The notes under the pieces are model-generated. The model made no database searches. It saw only the letters and a list, made by a program, of their open reading frames with translations, and was not told the origin of the DNA. The position numbers and the translations under genes were made by a program. A stretch of DNA of 64,000 nucleotides from Silvimonas soli (GTDB lineage Bacteria > Pseudomonadota > Gammaproteobacteria > Burkholderiales > Chitinibacteraceae). This document shows, one piece after another, positions 51,062 through 59,989 of this stretch (the stretch's first letter is position 1; every line of letters starts with the position of its first letter). The stretch spans positions 3,162,001-3,226,000 of the forward strand of contig NZ_CP106736.1 in assembly GCF_030035605.1 (NCBI RefSeq), given 5' to 3'.

Positions 51062-51567
51062 CGCGCAAAATCGCTATCGTCGGGCCGGAGTCCAGCGGTA
51101 AAACCACGCTGGCGCGTGATCTGGCCGCCGCCTTGGGCTGCGATTGGGTGCCGGAATATGTCCGCGAGTATTTTGCGGCCAAGGGCAACAGCGATTATGT
51201 GCTGGACGATATCGTCGCCATTGCTCATGGCCAGCGGGCGGTAGAGCAGGGCGCGTTACCGGATCAAGACTGGCTGGTGTGTGATACCAACGGTCTGGTC
51301 TGCAAAATCTGGGCAGAAGTACGGTTTGGCCATTGTCCGCAGGAAATCACGGCTCAATGGCCCGCGCATGACTATGCGTTGCACGTATTGGTCGCACCGG
51401 ATATCCCGTGGGAGCCCGACCCTTTGCGCGAAAATCCGACTGATCGGGATTGGCTGTTTGGTTTATATGAAGCGGCGTTGATTGAGGCAGGTGTGAAATA
51501 CGTGGTGGTGCGCGGTGGGCGAGAGCAGCGGGTGGCCGCTGTGCTGGCGGCTCTGGCAACAGTTTGA
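51058..51567 (+). CDS. NadR-like nicotinamide riboside kinase
   Basis: A 169-residue P-loop kinase. Walker A is GPESSGKTTLARDL, followed by VPEYVREYF and a LVCDTNGL motif, as in the C-terminal kinase domain of NadR. It phosphorylates nicotinamide riboside to NMN. The NadR adenylyltransferase domain and DNA-binding part are absent. Coupled to pnuC by a 4-base overlap. An NMN adenylyltransferase (nadD or nadM) must act elsewhere. Confidence 0.9.
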   Translation: MTRKIAIVGPESSGKTTLARDLAAALGCDWVPEYVREYFAAKGNSDYVLDDIVAIAHGQRAVEQGALPDQDWLVCDTNGLVCKIWAEVRFGHCPQEITAQWPAHDYALHVLVAPDIPWEPDPLRENPTDRDWLFGLYEAALIEAGVKYVVVRGGREQRVAAVLAALATV

Positions 51568-51608
51568 ACCGTTGCCGGGATATCGGGATTCTCGCAGCGA
51601 ACCCCTGG

Positions 51609-53609
51609 TTACATCCCGCCCAATTTATCCATCAACCCGGCCAGGGTGGCGCGGCCTTCGGTTTTGGTGACCTGATTCTGGCCTTTATCTGGCGCCAATC
51701 GTCCGGTAACGCGGATATCCTCGGGTGGCAATTCACGCAGAAAGCGCGACGGCTCGACAATTTGCCACTCGCCAGCACGGCGGCGCTTGCCGCAATAGCT
51801 GATGGTCAAGGTGCGCTGGGCGCGGGTAATGCCGACGTACATCAGCCGCCGTTCTTCTTCCACCATGCCCGATTCAATTGAGTTGGCATGCGGCAGGATG
51901 TCTTCCTCACAGCCAATCAGAAACACGTGCGGATATTCCAGGCCTTTGGAGGCATGCAGGGTGGACATGCGCACGGCGTCGACTTCTTCTTCATCGCGGC
52001 CTTCCAGCATGGTGATCAGCGCGATGGTTTGCATCACCTCAATCAGATTTTTGCCTTTGTCTTCGCTGTGTTTCTTCACCCAGCCGCAGAACTCCTGCAC
52101 ATTTTTCCACTTGGCTTCGGCCGGCTTGGGATCATCGCTGTCGTATAGCCAGGTTTCGTAGTCAATCGCCCCGAGCATTTCTTCCAGCAAGGGGCCCGCT
52201 GCCTCACGCTGGGCGCGCGGTTGCATGCGATTGATGAATTCGCAGAAATTGTGCAAAGGCTCGTACTGCTGCGGCTGCACCTGATGAATAAAGCCTTCTT
52301 CGTAAGCCGCCGCAAATAGCGAGATCTGGCGATTTGAGGCATAAGCGCCCAGTTTTTCCAGCGTCACGTTACCCACGCCGCGCTTGGGCGTGGTCACTGC
52401 GCGGATAAATGCTGGATCATCATCTTCATTGGCAATGAGGCGCAGATAGCCCAGAACGTCCTTGATTTCGGCCCGATCAAAAAATGATTGCCCGCCGGCC
52501 ATCACGTAGGGAATGCGATGTTCGCGCAACTGCGTTTCGATAATGCGGGATTGGTGATTGCCGCGATACAGCACCGCGTAATCAGAGAACTTGGTGTTGT
52601 GCAGAAACTTGTGGTTGAGCATGTTCATCGCCACCATTTCGGCTTCAGCTTCCTCGCTCTTGGCCTCGATCACCTGGATTGGATCGCCAATGCCCAAGTC
52701 AGACCACAGGGTCTTTTCAAACAACTTGGGGTTGTTGGAGATCACCGCGTTAGCGCATTTCAGAATGCGCGCCACCGAGCGGTAGTTTTGCTCCAGCTTG
52801 ATTACCTGCAATGACGGGAAGTCAGTCTTGAGCAGCGCCAGGTTTTCTACATTGGCGCCGCGCCAGGCGTAAATGGACTGGTCATCATCGCCCACGGCGG
52901 TGAACTTGCCGTTGCTGCCGGTGAGAAACTTGAGCAGGTCGTACTGGGTGTTGTTGGTGTCTTGATACTCGTCGATCAGCAGGTAGCGCAGCCGTTGTTG
53001 CCACTTCAAGCGCACCGCTTCTTCCTGGGCGAACAGGTCAACCGGCAGCCGGATCAGATCATCAAAGTCCACCGCCTGATAAGCCTGCAGCGTGTCCTGA
53101 TAAGCTCGGTAGAGCTTGGCCAGATGCAGTTCGCCCTCGGAATCTGCGTTCAGCAAGGCACGATCTGGCGACACCCGGTCGGTTTTCAGCATGGAGATGC
53201 GCGAGACGGTGGTGCGGATCAGTTGCTTGTCGGTGGTGGTGAGGATATCGGAGATGATCTTCCACTGATCGCCGCTATCCAGAATCGAAAATTGTGGCTT
53301 GTAGCCCAGATGTTTCGCTTCTTCACGCAAGATGCGCATGCCCAGCGAGTGAAACGTGCTGACCGTCAGCCCGCGCAAACGGTCGGCGGGTAGCAAGGTG
53401 GCTACCCGCTCGTTCATTTCGCGCGCGGCTTTGTTGGTAAAGGTAATCGCCGCGATATTGCGGGCATCCATTTGCGCCACCTGGATCAGGTAGGCAATCT
53501 TTTGCGTAATCACCCGCGTCTTGCCCGAGCCCGCACCAGCCAGCACCAGGCAAGGGCCGTCCAGATATTTAACGGCGGCGCGCTGCGGTTCGTTCAGGTG
53601 ATCCAGCAT
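51609..53609 (-). CDS. rep: ATP-dependent DNA helicase Rep
   Basis: A 666-residue superfamily 1 helicase. Motif I is AGAGSGKTR (24-32), Ia TFTNKAAREM, II LLIDEYQDTN, III VGDDDQSIYAWRGA, IV EQNYRS, V TLHASKGLEYPHVF, VI EERRLMYVGITRA. The alignment runs closely with E. coli Rep rather than UvrD. Rep moves 3' to 5' and removes proteins ahead of the replisome. Monocistronic. Confidence 0.95.
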   Translation of the reverse strand: MLDHLNEPQRAAVKYLDGPCLVLAGAGSGKTRVITQKIAYLIQVAQMDARNIAAITFTNKAAREMNERVATLLPADRLRGLTVSTFHSLGMRILREEAKHLGYKPQFSILDSGDQWKIISDILTTTDKQLIRTTVSRISMLKTDRVSPDRALLNADSEGELHLAKLYRAYQDTLQAYQAVDFDDLIRLPVDLFAQEEAVRLKWQQRLRYLLIDEYQDTNNTQYDLLKFLTGSNGKFTAVGDDDQSIYAWRGANVENLALLKTDFPSLQVIKLEQNYRSVARILKCANAVISNNPKLFEKTLWSDLGIGDPIQVIEAKSEEAEAEMVAMNMLNHKFLHNTKFSDYAVLYRGNHQSRIIETQLREHRIPYVMAGGQSFFDRAEIKDVLGYLRLIANEDDDPAFIRAVTTPKRGVGNVTLEKLGAYASNRQISLFAAAYEEGFIHQVQPQQYEPLHNFCEFINRMQPRAQREAAGPLLEEMLGAIDYETWLYDSDDPKPAEAKWKNVQEFCGWVKKHSEDKGKNLIEVMQTIALITMLEGRDEEEVDAVRMSTLHASKGLEYPHVFLIGCEEDILPHANSIESGMVEEERRLMYVGITRAQRTLTISYCGKRRRAGEWQIVEPSRFLRELPPEDIRVTGRLAPDKGQNQVTKTEGRATLAGLMDKLGGM

Positions 53610-53723
53610 GAAAATCCGGGGAAGTGGCAGAAGGTAGGTCGGGCGCCATTTTACCGGTTGTGGTCATGCTGTTGCAGTTAATGCAGGTGCGGCGCGATAA
53701 ATGGGTCGACCTGGCGGATTGCT

Positions 53724-54818
53724 TCAATGATCGTGGCGTGCAATCTGCGTCGTCATCGGCGCGGCGGTTTGCGCGCAGGCGGTAATTTGCTGATGGCCTT
53801 CGCTCAGATCAAAGCCATTGGCCGCCAGCCACGCGTCGTTGTAATACGAGTGGATGTAACGGTCACCGCTATCGCAAATCAGCGTGATGATGGAGCCGCA
53901 CTCGCCGCGTTCCCGCATCTCGCAGGCCAGTTGTAAAACGGCGACAAACTGGCAACCGGTAGAGCCGCCCACTTTGCGCCCGAGTTGATTGGCCAGCCAG
54001 CGGGTAGCAGCAATCGACAACATATCTGGCACCTGAAACATGGTGTCGATCACGCCGGGCATAAACGATGGCTCCACGCGCGGGCGGCCAATGCCCTCGA
54101 TCTTTGAACCACAACCCAGCGTATGGTGGCGTTGGCCAGAGACAAACGCCTCGAAGAACACCGAATTATCCGGATCAGCGCAGGCAATGCGTGTTTTGTG
54201 GCGGCGATAACGCACATAACGCCCCAACGTGGCCGAGGTACCACCGGTGCCACAACTGGCGACGATCCAGGTGGGCTCTGGGTAGCGTTCCAGCTTCATC
54301 TGCCCAAAAATCGACTCGGCGATATTGTTGTTGGCGCGCCAGTCGGTGGCACGCTCGGCAAAGGTGAACTGGTCCATGAAATGGCCGCCGGTTTCTGCGG
54401 CCAGCCGCTGCGATTCAATCGTGATTTGCGTGGCATCGGCCACCAGATGGCAGCGTCCGCCGTGAAACTGGATCGCCGCAATTTTTTCCGGGCTGGTGGT
54501 GGCGGGCATTACGGCAATAAACGGCAAGCCGAGCAGGTTGGCAAAGTAGGCCTCAGAGACTGCGGTCGAGCCACTAGAAGCCTCGATCACCGTGCTACTT
54601 TTATGCAGCCAGCCATTGGCCAGCGCATACAAAAATAACGAGCGCGCCAGCCGATGCTTGAGGCTGCCGGTCGGATGGCTGGATTCATCTTTCAGATAGA
54701 AATCGATATCCGGAAAGCCAGCCAGCTTGAGCGGAATGAGATGCGTATCGGCCGAGCGATTAAAGTCGGCCTCGATAATGCGGATGGCTTCAGCGGTCCA
54801 GAGTCTTGAGGCGTGCAT
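53724..54818 (-). CDS. Cysteine synthase-like PLP enzyme (Cds1/CdsH type)
   Basis: A 364-residue fold-type II PLP enzyme. The PLP lysine lies in PTGSLKHRLA; ASSGSTA binds the substrate carboxylate; CGTGGTSAT binds the phosphate. The sequence matches the family with L-cysteine desulfhydrase Cds1 (H2S-producing) better than CysK/CysM, for example IIEADFNRSADTHLI. I chose the ATG at 54818; an ATG at 54854 would add 12 residues. Cysteine desulfhydrase activity is inference. Confidence 0.85.
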   Translation of the reverse strand: MHASRLWTAEAIRIIEADFNRSADTHLIPLKLAGFPDIDFYLKDESSHPTGSLKHRLARSLFLYALANGWLHKSSTVIEASSGSTAVSEAYFANLLGLPFIAVMPATTSPEKIAAIQFHGGRCHLVADATQITIESQRLAAETGGHFMDQFTFAERATDWRANNNIAESIFGQMKLERYPEPTWIVASCGTGGTSATLGRYVRYRRHKTRIACADPDNSVFFEAFVSGQRHHTLGCGSKIEGIGRPRVEPSFMPGVIDTMFQVPDMLSIAATRWLANQLGRKVGGSTGCQFVAVLQLACEMRERGECGSIITLICDSGDRYIHSYYNDAWLAANGFDLSEGHQQITACAQTAAPMTTQIARHDH

Positions 54819-54958
54819 GGCAGGCAGGCTGGGAAATGGGCGATGGTGCAGCATGGCATCGGATGCCCGCTGCGCCAAGGTTCAGCTTGTGAGTGGAGAC
54901 AAGGGCACAGTTGGGCGATTTACCAAGCTCGCGGCATGAGGCCGCCAAATCGCGAAAC

Positions 54959-56317
54959 TCAAAATAATTCCTGTTGCTCCACTGGCTTGCCAGCCACCGC
55001 CGCATCGACCGCATCATCCGCAAACCGCACCTTGATGCGATCACCTGCATGCAACTGGTCAGCACGCTGTACCACCTTGCCGTTGGCGGTTTCGACCAGC
55101 GCATAGCCGCGCGACAAAACTGCGGTCGGGTTCAATGCCTGCAAGCGCGCCGCCAGATTGCCCAACCTTGCCGCACGTTGTTCCAGACTGCGCACGCGGG
55201 CGGCTTCCAGTCGCTGACCGGCGCGTTCCAGTCTTGCGCGGGCTGGCGCGGTATCCGGGCCAGCATGAATCAACCGTAAGCGCATTTGCGCAAGGCTATT
55301 GTGTTTGCGTTCCAGCTGTCGGGCTGGCGCCGCTTGTAGACGCAAGGTCAAGGCTTGCAAGCGTTCGCGCTGGCGTTCCAGTAATTCACCCGGATGGCGC
55401 AAACGGCGGCCAAGGGCATCCAGCTTTTGCATGCGTTGTTGCAACTGCCGTTCAAAGGCGCGTTGCAGATGGCGGCGCTGCTCGTTCAGCCGCCCGAGCC
55501 ATTCCGCCCGGTTCGGGCTGGCCAGTTCAGCGGCAGCGGTGGGCGTGGCGGCGCGGATGTCAGCGACAAAATCGGCGATGGTGAAGTCGGTTTCGTGCCC
55601 AACACCGCTAATCAACGGAATAGGGCAGTCGGCAATGGCGCGGGCCACGACTTCTTCGTTGAAAGACCACAAGTCCTCCAGGCTGCCACCGCCACGGCAC
55701 ACAATCAGCGTGTCGACTTCATTGCGCTCGGTGGCTTTGCGGATGGCGTTGGCGATCTCTGCGGCAGCACTGGCGCCTTGCACCGCGCAAGGGTAGAGGA
55801 TGACGGGCAGGCCCGGCATGCGACGGCCCAGCGTGGTCAGCACGTCGCGTAATGCGGCGGCTTTGGGCGAGGTAACGATGCCGACCGCTTTGGGAAAGGT
55901 CGGGATGCCTTGTTTGCGCTCGGCGGCAAACAAGCCTTCAGCCGCGAGTTTGGCCTTGAGTTTTTCGAAGGCCTCAAACAACGCGCCCAGACCGGCCGGG
56001 CGCATCGCTTCGACGGTCAGTTGATAATCTCCGCGTGCTTCGTACAGCGTGACCACGGCGCGGATTTCTACATGCATGCCTTCGCGCGGCTGAAAATCCA
56101 GCAAGCCAGCGCGGTTGCGAAACATTACGCAGCGGACCTGGGCGGTTTTATCTTTCAGGCTGAAGTAACAATGCCCCGAGTCGTAGCGCTTGAAGTTGGA
56201 AATTTCGCCGCTCACCCACAAAACCGGCAGGCTGCCTTCCAGTAATTCGCGCACGGTCCGGTTTAAATCGGACACGGTCAAAACGGCGTTTGAAAGACTT
56301 GACAAGTTGGAGAACAT
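54959..56317 (-). CDS. xseA: Exodeoxyribonuclease VII large subunit
   Basis: A 452-residue subunit of ExoVII, which degrades single-stranded DNA. The N-terminal OB fold has VWVSGEISNFKRYDSGHCYF-type residues (33-53). The catalytic domain shows VGIVTSPKAAALRDVL, RGGGSLEDLWSFNEEVVARA and GVGHETDFTIADFVAD. A long coiled coil (about 290-410) is Arg/Leu-rich. The final LSRGYALVET is typical. The small subunit xseB is not adjacent. Confidence 0.96.
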   Translation of the reverse strand: MFSNLSSLSNAVLTVSDLNRTVRELLEGSLPVLWVSGEISNFKRYDSGHCYFSLKDKTAQVRCVMFRNRAGLLDFQPREGMHVEIRAVVTLYEARGDYQLTVEAMRPAGLGALFEAFEKLKAKLAAEGLFAAERKQGIPTFPKAVGIVTSPKAAALRDVLTTLGRRMPGLPVILYPCAVQGASAAAEIANAIRKATERNEVDTLIVCRGGGSLEDLWSFNEEVVARAIADCPIPLISGVGHETDFTIADFVADIRAATPTAAAELASPNRAEWLGRLNEQRRHLQRAFERQLQQRMQKLDALGRRLRHPGELLERQRERLQALTLRLQAAPARQLERKHNSLAQMRLRLIHAGPDTAPARARLERAGQRLEAARVRSLEQRAARLGNLAARLQALNPTAVLSRGYALVETANGKVVQRADQLHAGDRIKVRFADDAVDAAVAGKPVEQQELF

Positions 56318-56869
56318 GCTTCGAAAAACCCGAAATAATCCACAAAAGCCACGCTGCTCAAGGCATAGCGACGTTTTCGCGGGTTGTAGTTGATGTAGTT
56401 GTTGTAACTTATTGATTTATAACGAACATGGCAAAATGCACAATTTCCGGGCAACTTGTCTGGACCCCTTTGCCAACAGGCATTTAGGGCCTGTTCAATC
56501 AGGTTGTTCACAAAGTTATCCACAGCTTGTGTGGGTAAATGGAAAAAACCAAGGCAGGACGGGCAGTTACCCACTTTCCTTCATTTGGAGTCAGGTAGTA
56601 CGGGCTCCAAATGCATGTCAAAACGCGTAGCAGTAATGTGCCAGCCGGATAATTGACCCGCTTGATATTGCGCGTTACAAAATTCGCGCGCCCGAACTGG
56701 CGTACAAGCGGTATCCTCCGTCGGTGTTTCGCAATTGCCCGCGCGGCAGGCTGGCCCTTCACGACAAGAGGCAATCCGGCTAAAGTTACGCGATTCGTGA
56801 AGGCATGCCTATCCCGCTAGCATACCAACGCGCTGTCGCAGACCCATAAAACGCACCACAGGAATTTCT
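56318..56869. other. Long intergenic region between xseA and exbB
   Basis: A 552-base divergent region with no supported gene. It is AT-rich near 56390-56450. It holds a cluster of DnaA-box-like 9-mers at 56504-56575. Promoters for xseA and exbB must lie here; TTGACC at 56655 is a possible -35, but I see no convincing -10. Confidence 0.45.
56504..56575. promoter_or_regulatory. Cluster of DnaA-box-like sites
   Basis: TTGTTCACA (56504-56512, plus), TTATCCACA (56516-56524, plus, perfect consensus), TTACCCACA (56530-56538, minus) and TTACCCACT (56567-56575, plus). Three lie within 35 bases. The middle pair also forms CCACA-TGTGG dyad symmetry. Confidence 0.5.
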
Positions 56870-57496
56870 ATGCTGGAGATTATTCAAGCCGCTGGCTGGC
56901 CGATCTGGTTGATTATTGCGGCCTCGGTCGCTGCGCTGACCATCATCATTGAACGGCTGCTGACGTTGCGCAAAGGCCTGGTTTTACCAGAGGGCCTGCT
57001 GGCCCGAGTGGTGCAGGAATACCGCAGTAACGGCGTGAGCGCCGAAATGGTGTCCAAGCTGGCCGTCTCTTCGCCGCTGGGTAAAGTACTGGCCGCTGGC
57101 CTGAAGAATGTAAAAAGCTCACGCGAGATCATGAAAGAGTCGATCGAAGAAGTGGGCGGTGTGGTGTCGCATGATCTGGAGCGCTATCTGTCGGCGCTCG
57201 GTACCATCGCCGCCATCACGCCACTGCTGGGCCTGTTCGGCACTGTAGTCGGCATGATCGAAATTTTCGGTGCGCAATCACCTGCTACCGGCGCGAACCC
57301 GGCTGCGCTGGCACACGGTATTTCGGTGGCGCTGTACAACACCGCCTTCGGTATCATCGTGGCGGTGCCTAGCCTGCTGTTCTACCGCGTGTTCCGCACC
57401 AAGGTAGATGGTTACCTGGTCGAGATGGAACAACAGGCGGTGAAGCTGGTGGAAGTGGTCCACGGCGAGCGCCAACTGAACAGCACCAACAAGTAA
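56870..57496 (+). CDS. exbB: MotA/TolQ/ExbB proton-channel family protein
   Basis: A 208-residue inner-membrane protein with three helices (about 10-30, 110-130, 155-175). The conserved SALGTIAAITPLLGLFGTVVGMI and GISVALYNTAFGIIVAVP-type segments mark the proton channel. It works with ExbD, probably to energise an outer-membrane transport protein. No tonB is adjacent. It heads a six-gene run (exbB to adk). Confidence 0.92.
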   Translation: MLEIIQAAGWPIWLIIAASVAALTIIIERLLTLRKGLVLPEGLLARVVQEYRSNGVSAEMVSKLAVSSPLGKVLAAGLKNVKSSREIMKESIEEVGGVVSHDLERYLSALGTIAAITPLLGLFGTVVGMIEIFGAQSPATGANPAALAHGISVALYNTAFGIIVAVPSLLFYRVFRTKVDGYLVEMEQQAVKLVEVVHGERQLNSTNK

Positions 57497-57511
57497 ACGG
57501 CGGATTCCGAC

Positions 57512-57934
57512 ATGAATTTTCGACGCGGCCGCAAGCGGGAAGAACCGGAAATCAACTTCGTCCCGCTGATCGACGTGCTGTTGGTGATTCTCATCTTCGT
57601 GATGGCGACCACCACGTACTCCAAGTTTGCTGAACTCAAGATCAACTTGCCGACAGCCAGTGCCGACAAAACGCCGGATAACCAGCCGCAAGCAGTCAAT
57701 GTGGCGGTTTCGGCCAACGGTCAGTACAGCATCAATAACCAGCTGGTCAGCTTCAGTTCGCCAGATGATTTTGCGCTGCAACTGCGCAAGGCGGCAGGCG
57801 GCTCGACAGATCCGATGATCGTGATCGACGCTGACGCGCAGTCCACTCACCAAAGCGTGGTGAACGTGATGGAAGCGGCGCGCATTGCCGGTTATGGCAA
57901 GCTGACCTTCGCGACGCAGAACCAGAGCAAGTAA
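57512..57934 (+). CDS. exbD: ExbD/TolR family protein
   Basis: A 140-residue protein with one membrane helix (about 17-36) that carries the proton-carrying Asp in FVPLIDVLLVILIFVM. The periplasmic part ends MIVIDADAQSTHQSVVNVM and KLTFATQ, typical of the family. It lies 15 bases after exbB. lpxK starts at its last base (TAATG). Confidence 0.92.
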   Translation: MNFRRGRKREEPEINFVPLIDVLLVILIFVMATTTYSKFAELKINLPTASADKTPDNQPQAVNVAVSANGQYSINNQLVSFSSPDDFALQLRKAAGGSTDPMIVIDADAQSTHQSVVNVMEAARIAGYGKLTFATQNQSK

Positions 57935-58989
57935 TGTCGCAAGCAAATACGCGCTCCACCGGCTTTGCCCAGTGGCTAGTGCAAGCGTGGTACAAACCCG
58001 GTCCTGGTGGCCGGGTTTTGCTTTTTCTGCCGCTGGCGTGGCTGTATGGCGCCATTACGGGTTTGCGGGTCTGGCTGTATCGTCGCGGCTTCAAGCGTAG
58101 CGAGCATCTGCCGGTGCCGACCATTGTGGTGGGCAATATCACGGCCGGTGGTAGCGGCAAAACCCCGCTGACCATCTATCTGGCACAACAACTGGCAATG
58201 GCGGGCTTCACGCCCGGCATTATCAGTCGCGGCTACGGTGGCTCGGCGGAAGTGGCAACTGAAGTCACGGCCAGCGCTGATCCTGCCCTGGTCGGCGATG
58301 AGCCGGTGCTGATGGCTCAAGCCACCGGTGTGCCAGTGGTGGTGGGGCGCGATCGTATCGCGGCTGGCCAGGCTTTGCTGGCTGCTCACCCCGGCGTGAA
58401 CGTGATCCTGTGTGACGACGGTTTGCAGCATTACCGGCTGCAGCGCGACATTGAGTTGTGTGTCATTGATGGCGAGCGTGGCTTGGGCAATGGCTTGATG
58501 TTGCCAGCGGGCCCGTTGCGGGAAGCAGTCTCGCGGCTGGCTACGGTCGATGCCGTGATCGTGAATGGTGGAACGCCCCGCTCTTGGCACGAGCGCACCT
58601 TCGGTATGCAATTACTACCTGGTGCGATCTACAGCCTGGGCCAACCGACCCAAACCACGCCGGTGGCGGCGCTGGCCAATCAGACGCTGCATGCTGTGGC
58701 GGGTATCGGTAATCCAGCGCGTTTTTTTGCCACACTCGCGCAACTGGGCCTGAGCACGCAAAACCACGCATTTGCCGACCATCAGGCCTATACCGCAGCT
58801 GATCTGCCCGCCGATGGCATCATCATCACCACCGAAAAAGATGCAGTGAAGCTGGCAACGTTGTCCGGGATTGTCGCTTCGGATGATAGAATCCGGGTTT
58901 TGCCGGTACGCGCACAACTGGATGTCGGGTTGGTGACGTGGCTGGCGGCACGGATCAATGAGGTTAGCAATGGACGCCAAACTGCTTGA
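57934..58989 (+). CDS. lpxK: Tetraacyldisaccharide 4'-kinase
   Basis: A 351-residue membrane-associated kinase that adds the 4'-phosphate of lipid A. Walker A is GNITAGGSGKTPL; ISRGYGG and LCDDGLQHYRL are typical. An N-terminal hydrophobic segment (about 28-48) anchors it to the inner membrane. It overlaps exbD by one base and the Trm112-like gene by 20. Confidence 0.95.
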   Translation: MSQANTRSTGFAQWLVQAWYKPGPGGRVLLFLPLAWLYGAITGLRVWLYRRGFKRSEHLPVPTIVVGNITAGGSGKTPLTIYLAQQLAMAGFTPGIISRGYGGSAEVATEVTASADPALVGDEPVLMAQATGVPVVVGRDRIAAGQALLAAHPGVNVILCDDGLQHYRLQRDIELCVIDGERGLGNGLMLPAGPLREAVSRLATVDAVIVNGGTPRSWHERTFGMQLLPGAIYSLGQPTQTTPVAALANQTLHAVAGIGNPARFFATLAQLGLSTQNHAFADHQAYTAADLPADGIIITTEKDAVKLATLSGIVASDDRIRVLPVRAQLDVGLVTWLAARINEVSNGRQTA

Positions 58990-59155
58990 AATTCTGGTCT
59001 GCCCGCTCTGCAAAGGGCCGCTGGTTTTCGACAAAACCCGCCAGGAACTGATCTGCAAGGCTGATCGGCTGGGCTTTCCGATTCGCGACGGCATTCCCAC
59101 CATGCTGGAAACCGAAGCACGCGAATTGCCAGCCGACGAGGAAGTAAAGGCGTGA
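58970..59155 (+). CDS. Trm112/YcaR family protein
   Basis: A 61-residue protein. MDAKLLEILVCPLCKGPL, QELICKADRLGFPIRDGIP and LETEAR match YcaR-type Trm112 proteins. These are small zinc-binding or degenerate-zinc proteins of unclear bacterial function, often in lpxK-kdsB operons. I chose the ATG at 58970, inside lpxK. Confidence 0.92.
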   Translation: MDAKLLEILVCPLCKGPLVFDKTRQELICKADRLGFPIRDGIPTMLETEARELPADEEVKA

Positions 59156-59916
59156 GCTACGTAGCGCTGATCCCGGCCCGGATGAAATCCACCCGCTTGC
59201 CGGATAAACCCCTGGCGGATATCGGCGGCAAACCGATGATTGTGCGCGTGGCTGAACGCGTGGGTTTGTCTGCGGCAATTCGCGCAGTGGTCGCCACTGA
59301 CGATCTGCGTATTCGCGACGCGGTGGAAGCGGCCGGCTTTGAAGCCGTGCTGACGCGGGAAGATCACCCTTCCGGCACGGATCGTCTGGCCGAAGCAGCT
59401 GATCTGCTGCAACTGGCCGACAGCGATATCGTGATCAATGTGCAAGGTGACGAGCCGTTGATTGACCCGGCGTTGCTGGATCACGTGGCCGCATTGTTGC
59501 AGGCTGATCCGGATTTACCCATGGCCACCGCCGCCCACCGTATCCACGATGCGGCAGACTTCTTTAATCCGAATGTGGTGAAAGTGGTGCTGGATGGGCG
59601 CTCGCGAGCGCTGTACTTCAGCCGCGCGCCGATTGCCTGGGCACGCGACGCCTTTGCTGCCGACAAAACAACCTTACCAGATGGTTTTGACGGGCTGCGC
59701 CACATTGGCATTTATGGTTATCGTGCCGGTTTCCTGCGTACATACAGCAGGTTGCAAGCTTCGCCGCTAGAGGGCTGGGAGGCGCTGGAACAATTGCGGG
59801 TGCTATGGCATGGTTACGCTATTGGTGTGCATGTGGCCGAACACGCACCGGCGCCCGGCGTAGACACCCCCGAAGATTTAGCACGCGTGCGCGTGTTTTT
59901 TGCCGCGAACGCCTGA
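59152..59916 (+). CDS. kdsB: 3-deoxy-manno-octulosonate cytidylyltransferase
   Basis: A 254-residue enzyme that makes CMP-KDO for lipopolysaccharide. Seen: ALIPARMKSTRLPDKPLADI, TREDHPSGTDRL, VNVQGDEPLI, HIGIYGYRAGFL and VDTPEDL. The start is GTG at 59152, overlapping the previous stop by 4 bases (GTGA). It works with lpxK in lipid A/inner core synthesis. Confidence 0.96.
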   Translation: MSYVALIPARMKSTRLPDKPLADIGGKPMIVRVAERVGLSAAIRAVVATDDLRIRDAVEAAGFEAVLTREDHPSGTDRLAEAADLLQLADSDIVINVQGDEPLIDPALLDHVAALLQADPDLPMATAAHRIHDAADFFNPNVVKVVLDGRSRALYFSRAPIAWARDAFAADKTTLPDGFDGLRHIGIYGYRAGFLRTYSRLQASPLEGWEALEQLRVLWHGYAIGVHVAEHAPAPGVDTPEDLARVRVFFAANA

Positions 59917-59989
59917 CCCGATTTCGCTTTACTTGTTATTTATCCAATAGTCATTAATCCAATAAACGAAACCACAGGGACTGCACACA

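Noticed and set aside
56504..56575. Chromosomal replication origin
   Set aside because: Although DnaA-like boxes are present, dnaA, dnaN, rpmH or parAB are not nearby and no repeated AT-rich 13-mers are evident.
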